Assembly: GCA_003427395.1 (NCBI GenBank)
Contig: BFEA01000089.1
Span: 1,124,627 to 1,146,449, forward strand
Direction: 5' to 3'
Length of the DNA stretch: 21,823 bases
Source: Chara braunii
Lineage: Eukaryota > Streptophyta > Charophyceae > Charales > Characeae
Below the pieces are notes generated by a model. It was not told the origin of the DNA, ran no database searches, and saw only the letters and a list, made by a program, of their open reading frames with translations. Every line of letters begins with the position of its first letter. Within the stretch, counting starts at the first letter, position 1. Of this stretch, positions 19,091 through 21,823 are shown piece by piece. A program made the position numbers and the translations under genes.

Positions 19091-19116
19091 GGAACAGCCT
19101 ATATATAGACTGTTCC
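19091..19116 (+). promoter_or_regulatory. TATA box inside a 26-bp near-perfect palindrome
   Basis: GGAACAG (19091-19097) and CTGTTCC (19110-19116) flank CTATATATAG. Only one base pair breaks the symmetry. This is the best core promoter in the window; transcription of LTR B would start about 25-35 bp downstream, in the tandem repeat that follows. Confidence 0.7.
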
Positions 19117-19174
19117 CACGCCAGCCTCAGCAGGCTGCTGCACGCCAGCCTCAGCAGGCTGCTGCACGCCAGCC
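19117..19174 (+). repeat. 24-bp tandem repeat, 2.4 copies
   Basis: Two identical 24-bp units (19117-19140, 19141-19164) and a 10-bp partial third. Each unit contains CAGCCT and AGGCTG as an inverted repeat, so each can form a small hairpin. Confidence 0.9.
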
Positions 19175-20197
19175 CCTGGCACACTTCGGCATTGGCAAGA
19201 GCTGCCTCCTCGGCCTGCTCACCCTCCTGCAGTTAGGAGGCAGGCCGAGGAAGTACTTAGGGACTTCCCAGGCATTTCACAGGTAGGCAGCCGGTCAGTT
19301 GTAGTCTTCAGGACTCGGGAGCAGCACTCTGGAGGGAGCGCTGTAGTGTAGTAGTAGTAGCGTTAGCTTGTAGTCTTCAGCGCTGGGCGCAGTAGGTAGC
19401 TGTAGTCTCCAGCGCTGGTCGCCATAGCTAGGTAGTACTAGAGAGAGAGAGAGCTTGGGCGGAGGCCAGAGGTACCTACCTGCAGCGCCGTTGCTCCAGC
19501 TTTGTCTTCGAGGTACCGGCAGCACAGCGCCAACATCACAGGTTAGTATCTGTTTCGTAACAGAGAGAGAGAGAGAGAGTTCTTCTTCTTCCTCTTCTCA
19601 GTCCACCATCTCTTCTCTCCCTCTCAACTTCTGGCTTCACTGCATCTGCAGGCTATGAGAGAAGAGATACAGAGCTTGGTGACATTTGATCCAGACTCGA
19701 CTTTTGGGGGTTCAGACATGGCAACGAGGGACTATTTGGGATTGGTGACCAAGACTTGGTGTTAACGACATTCCCATCTTTCTCCCTCCTTTCGTCTGAT
19801 CCTTATCTCTTCGTCTGTGTATTTCTGGACCTGGCGCTTTCTTCCTGTTTACAGCGCCAGGCTCCTTCACACTTGGTGATGGATACAATGCATGTTTAGT
19901 CTGAGTTCAAACATTGATTGGGCTAGTTAGTAGTACTCTAGCATTCTGCTTCGCTCCTCTGAACTACGTGAATGAGGTCAGTCCCGGTCAGGTCAGTCTT
20001 TGTATCAAAGTCTTCCCTGCGCTATTCAGCACCTTTTGTATGTATGAGAATGCACATTGTCTGTCGAGATTCTACTCGCACTGTATTGTCCATTCAGTCC
20101 TTTTCATCACATTGCAGTTCCTCGGTTATTACGTACATTGCATATCTGTGCATGTAACACTTAGACTCTTAGGAATGGTTCTGGTGGTGCGTATAAC

Positions 20198-20210
20198 ATC
20201 AGAGCGCTAC
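20198..20210 (+). other. Primer-site-like remnant after LTR B
   Basis: ATCAGAGCGCTAC directly follows GTATAAC. Compared with element A (ATAACA then TTGGTATCAGAGCG), about six bases seem to be missing across the LTR/primer-site boundary. If this is a real primer site, the LTR at 18841-20198 also served as the 5' LTR of a downstream unit. Confidence 0.4.
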
Positions 20211-20461
20211 AGGCAATCCCTTACGCGCCTTCGGCCTCAGTAAGGCACGAAGAATGCACTACACGAGCATTCACCACCGACAAGGGCGCCTTCGGCGCTG
20301 GCGAATATGCAATCACGGGATCGACCTCCCTCGATAATGATAATGAGCAGAAAGAACCAAGTAACCCACCAAAGGAGACCAAAGCAATGACATCAGTTGT
20401 CAATGGCAGCCCCTCCGCGCCACCATCGACAAAAAAATGCATCCAATGTCTCTTCTCCTAA
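20198..20461 (+). pseudogene. Open 87-codon segment, possible decayed gag start
   Basis: The frame is open from the primer-like site to TAA at 20459-20461, with hydrophilic Ser/Pro/Lys-rich composition. The first ATG is only at 20388. It could be the N-terminal remnant of another element's gag, judged only by its place after an LTR-like end. There is no recognisable domain. Confidence 0.2.
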
Positions 20462-21020
20462 ATTGACGCTCAGTGCCCAGACTACTACAATCACACGGCG
20501 CTAGTTCACACAGCGCCTCTAAACTAGCCTACTCTAATGACAATGCAACAGGAAGACTTCACCAGCAGACCACTTGTACGCAAAGATGCCGCCCATGCAG
20601 ACCTCACTCACCCTCGTCTTCCCCGACATCTAATCGTCCTTTCCCCGAAGACCACCACCAGACCCCATTGGCAACCTTGAGCCGGGTGGCAACCTTGAGC
20701 CGCAGCCCGACTATGGCTGACTGGGCTCTGGCGCTGCGCTCAGCAGCGCCCACCGCCTGCGCCCGTGTGCGCCTTGCCTCCCGCCAGTGGCCTTCAGCAC
20801 ACGTACAAGCAGCACTGCCGCACAATGGGCAAAGGCAAGAATGCCTGCCCTCGAGGTGGGCACTTTCCTGGAAAGTGCTTGCCTTGTAGAATGTATGTTC
20901 TTAGTTCTAAATACACACGAATCTGGCTGTCGATCTGGCCAGGTGTGTGCTACCTCAGTGCAAAAACAGCAGCAGTGAGGCCTGACCCCTAGTGCATAAC
21001 CTCATATTAACGAGGCAGGC
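20462..21020. other. Non-coding interval between LTRs B and C
   Basis: No gene is recognised; overlapping ORFs here have no family resemblance. It contains a 16-bp repeat, TGGCAACCTTGAGCCG, twice (20669-20684, 20687-20702). It also has a nested hairpin at 20832-20885: AAGGCAA/TTGCCTT outside, GCACTTTCC/GGAAAGTGC inside. Confidence 0.4.
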
Positions 21021-21823
21021 TGTTACATGCTGAGCCTGCACACGGGCCCCATTTTGGGGGGCCGACGGTTGCTGGGGGCCCCGAGGCCGCACGCCCCTCG
21101 GACGCGCGCCCTGGAGGCCCACGGCCGGCCGTAGGGCCGCAGTTTCGATTTGAAGCAGCATTATTTATTTATTTATTTATTTGCTATCCTATTTTTGTCT
21201 GCTCAGGTGTTGTTTCGGACTTGCTGTTCGTCCGAACAGACTCTTTGTCTCTTCGGACAAAGGCCGCATCTTGGGCCTTGTACGTTCGAAGGCAGGCCCT
21301 TTCGGGCCAGGTCCGCTTTCGTCCAGTTGCAGACAGCAGGGAGGGCCTGGATGTCCGGTAGGGACCCAGGCAGGCCACGTTTTTGGCCTAGGACCAGAGG
21401 CACACGGAGGCACACCCGCGAGGCCCAGCGCTACTTGTAGCTGGGCCACGCCTGGGCAGACACACAGTTTGAGTAGCTCACTTCTTGGGTGACACGCTGC
21501 TGGAGCTGCGCGACCCAGCACTGCGCTGTAGAGGTAGAGGTGTAGGTAGGAGGTGAGGCAGAGGCCATACCTGCAGCGGCGGTACTTACCTGGGGCCATA
21601 GCCGCGCTCCACGCCGACGACCTGCACAGGGACCACGACGGCAGTTTGCACATGGCGGCAGTTACTTGCAGGTGAGACAGTGAAGAGGACGGCATCTTCT
21701 TCTTCTCCTTCGTCTCACCCTCAATCTCTTCTCCCTCCTTCCCCCTTCTTCTTCTTCTTCTTCTTCTTCTTCTTCTTCTTCTTCTTCTTCTTCTTCTTTC
21801 GGAGAGAGAGAGAGAGAGAGAGA
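21021..21823 (+). mobile_element. Start of a third, related LTR (C), cut by window end
   Basis: TGTTACATGC at 21021 begins a segment whose first 50 bp align with LTR B at roughly three bases in four. It carries a perfect palindrome ACGGCCGGCCGT (21121-21132), a (TTTA)n stretch (21163-21182), a TTCGGAC/GTCCGAA hairpin (21214-21236), the motif GGTACTTACCTG (21581-21592) and a terminal CTT/GA microsatellite. No polypurine tract is obvious before it. ORFs across it on both strands look like chance. Confidence 0.6.
21745..21823. repeat. (CTT)n followed by (GA)n
   Basis: About 53 bp of pure CTT are followed by TTCGGAGAGAGA repeats to the window end. The tract starts about 725 bp into LTR C; in LTR B a similar GA/TTC tract starts about 720-740 bp in. 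Confidence 0.95.

Larger units (their letters stand above)
7112..20198 (+). mobile_element. Composite Ty3/gypsy element: 5' part A joined to 3' part B
   Basis: In order: LTR A, iMet primer site, structured leader, gag A, frameshift site, pol A truncated in integrase, junction, gag B (5' truncated), frameshift site, pol B with chromodomain-like tail, polypurine tract, LTR B. The two pol regions are clearly paralogous but diverged: the RT motifs read YLDDILIFNKS in A and YLDDILVYSRP in B. B's coding region also looks richer in GC at third positions. There is no LTR at the internal junction and the outer LTRs are of different (though related) types. So this is either a recombinant or the product of a deletion between two elements, not one intact insertion. 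The left end is approximate. Confidence 0.75.
18841..20198 (+). mobile_element. 3' LTR of element B
   Basis: The left end is set by the polypurine tract. The first bases (TTACATGC, CACACGGGCC, ATTTTG, CGGTT) align with the start of LTR C at 21021, where the terminal TG is intact; here it reads GG. Contents: a hairpin-rich U3 (18891-19060), a TATA palindrome (19091-19116), a 24-bp tandem repeat, GGTACCTACCTG (19471-19482), and GA and TTC microsatellites (19440-19453, 19561-19595). The right end is placed at GTATAACA (20198), matching the ATAACA end of LTR A and followed by a primer-site-like remnant. A shorter LTR cannot be excluded. No gene lies inside. Confidence 0.65.

Noticed and set aside
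7112-20198. Simple nested insertion of intact element B into element A
   Set aside because: B has no 5' LTR or leader at the junction and A does not resume after B's 3' LTR.
21150-21695. Overlapping ORFs on both strands in the last 700 bp
   Set aside because: They lie inside a GC-rich LTR, overlap each other on opposite strands and show no domain.
1-21823. CRISPR array, rRNA genes or prokaryotic operons
   Set aside because: No regularly spaced repeats with unique spacers, no rRNA-like sequence, and coding content is eukaryotic retroelement only.

Overview
The window looks like nuclear DNA of a eukaryote in the green-plant lineage, most likely a streptophyte with a repeat-rich genome. A charophyte alga is my guess, not something the sequence proves. 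The support is Ty3/gypsy retrotransposons with a tRNA-iMet-type primer site (TGGTATCAGAGC), a chromodomain-like tail on one integrase, a tRNA-derived SINE, long microsatellites and splice-like signals. No complete host gene was found. Four ambiguous bases (15410, 15428, 15435, 19046) point to an unpolished assembly, so single-base frameshifts must be read with caution.

Layout. Positions 1-7110 are mostly non-coding: simple repeats (a GTT/CTG tract near 885-960, a purine tract near 2169-2262, a GAA tract at 5300-5404 facing a TTC tract at 5547-5587), one tRNA-derived SINE on the minus strand (2778-3121) flanked by an 11-bp target-site duplication, and two weak candidate host exons (6194-6363, 6694-6793). 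From about 7112 to 20198 lies a composite LTR retrotransposon. Its 5' part (element A) has an LTR ending at 8188, a primer-binding site, a hairpin-rich leader with a possible intron, gag, and pol that stops inside the integrase zinc-binding domain. At about 13905-13935 it joins directly to the gag of a second Ty3/gypsy element (B), which continues through protease, RT, RNase H, integrase and a chromodomain-like tail to a polypurine tract and its own 3' LTR (18841 to about 20198). No B 5' LTR lies at the junction, so this is not a simple nested insertion. After B's LTR come a remnant resembling a primer site and about 820 bp of decayed sequence, then the start of a third, related LTR (C, 21021 onward) that is cut by the window end.

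Main result. In both elements the gag zinc knuckle (CX2CX4HX4C) is followed within a few codons by the same slippery heptamer, GGGAAAC. In each it sits in the correct zero frame (G GGA AAC), with a zero-frame stop just after it and the protease-pol frame exactly at -1. In each, a perfect 7-8 bp stem starts 10-11 nt downstream and its loop can pair with sequence further on to form an H-type pseudoknot. This looks like a conserved programmed -1 ribosomal frameshift controlling the Gag:Pol ratio in two diverged families.

Both elements look dead. A has gag frameshifts, a D-to-N change in the RNase H active site, and no catalytic integrase core or 3' LTR. B lacks its 5' end, has gag frameshifts, an apparent loss of the protease-RT linker, and an in-frame stop at 17066.
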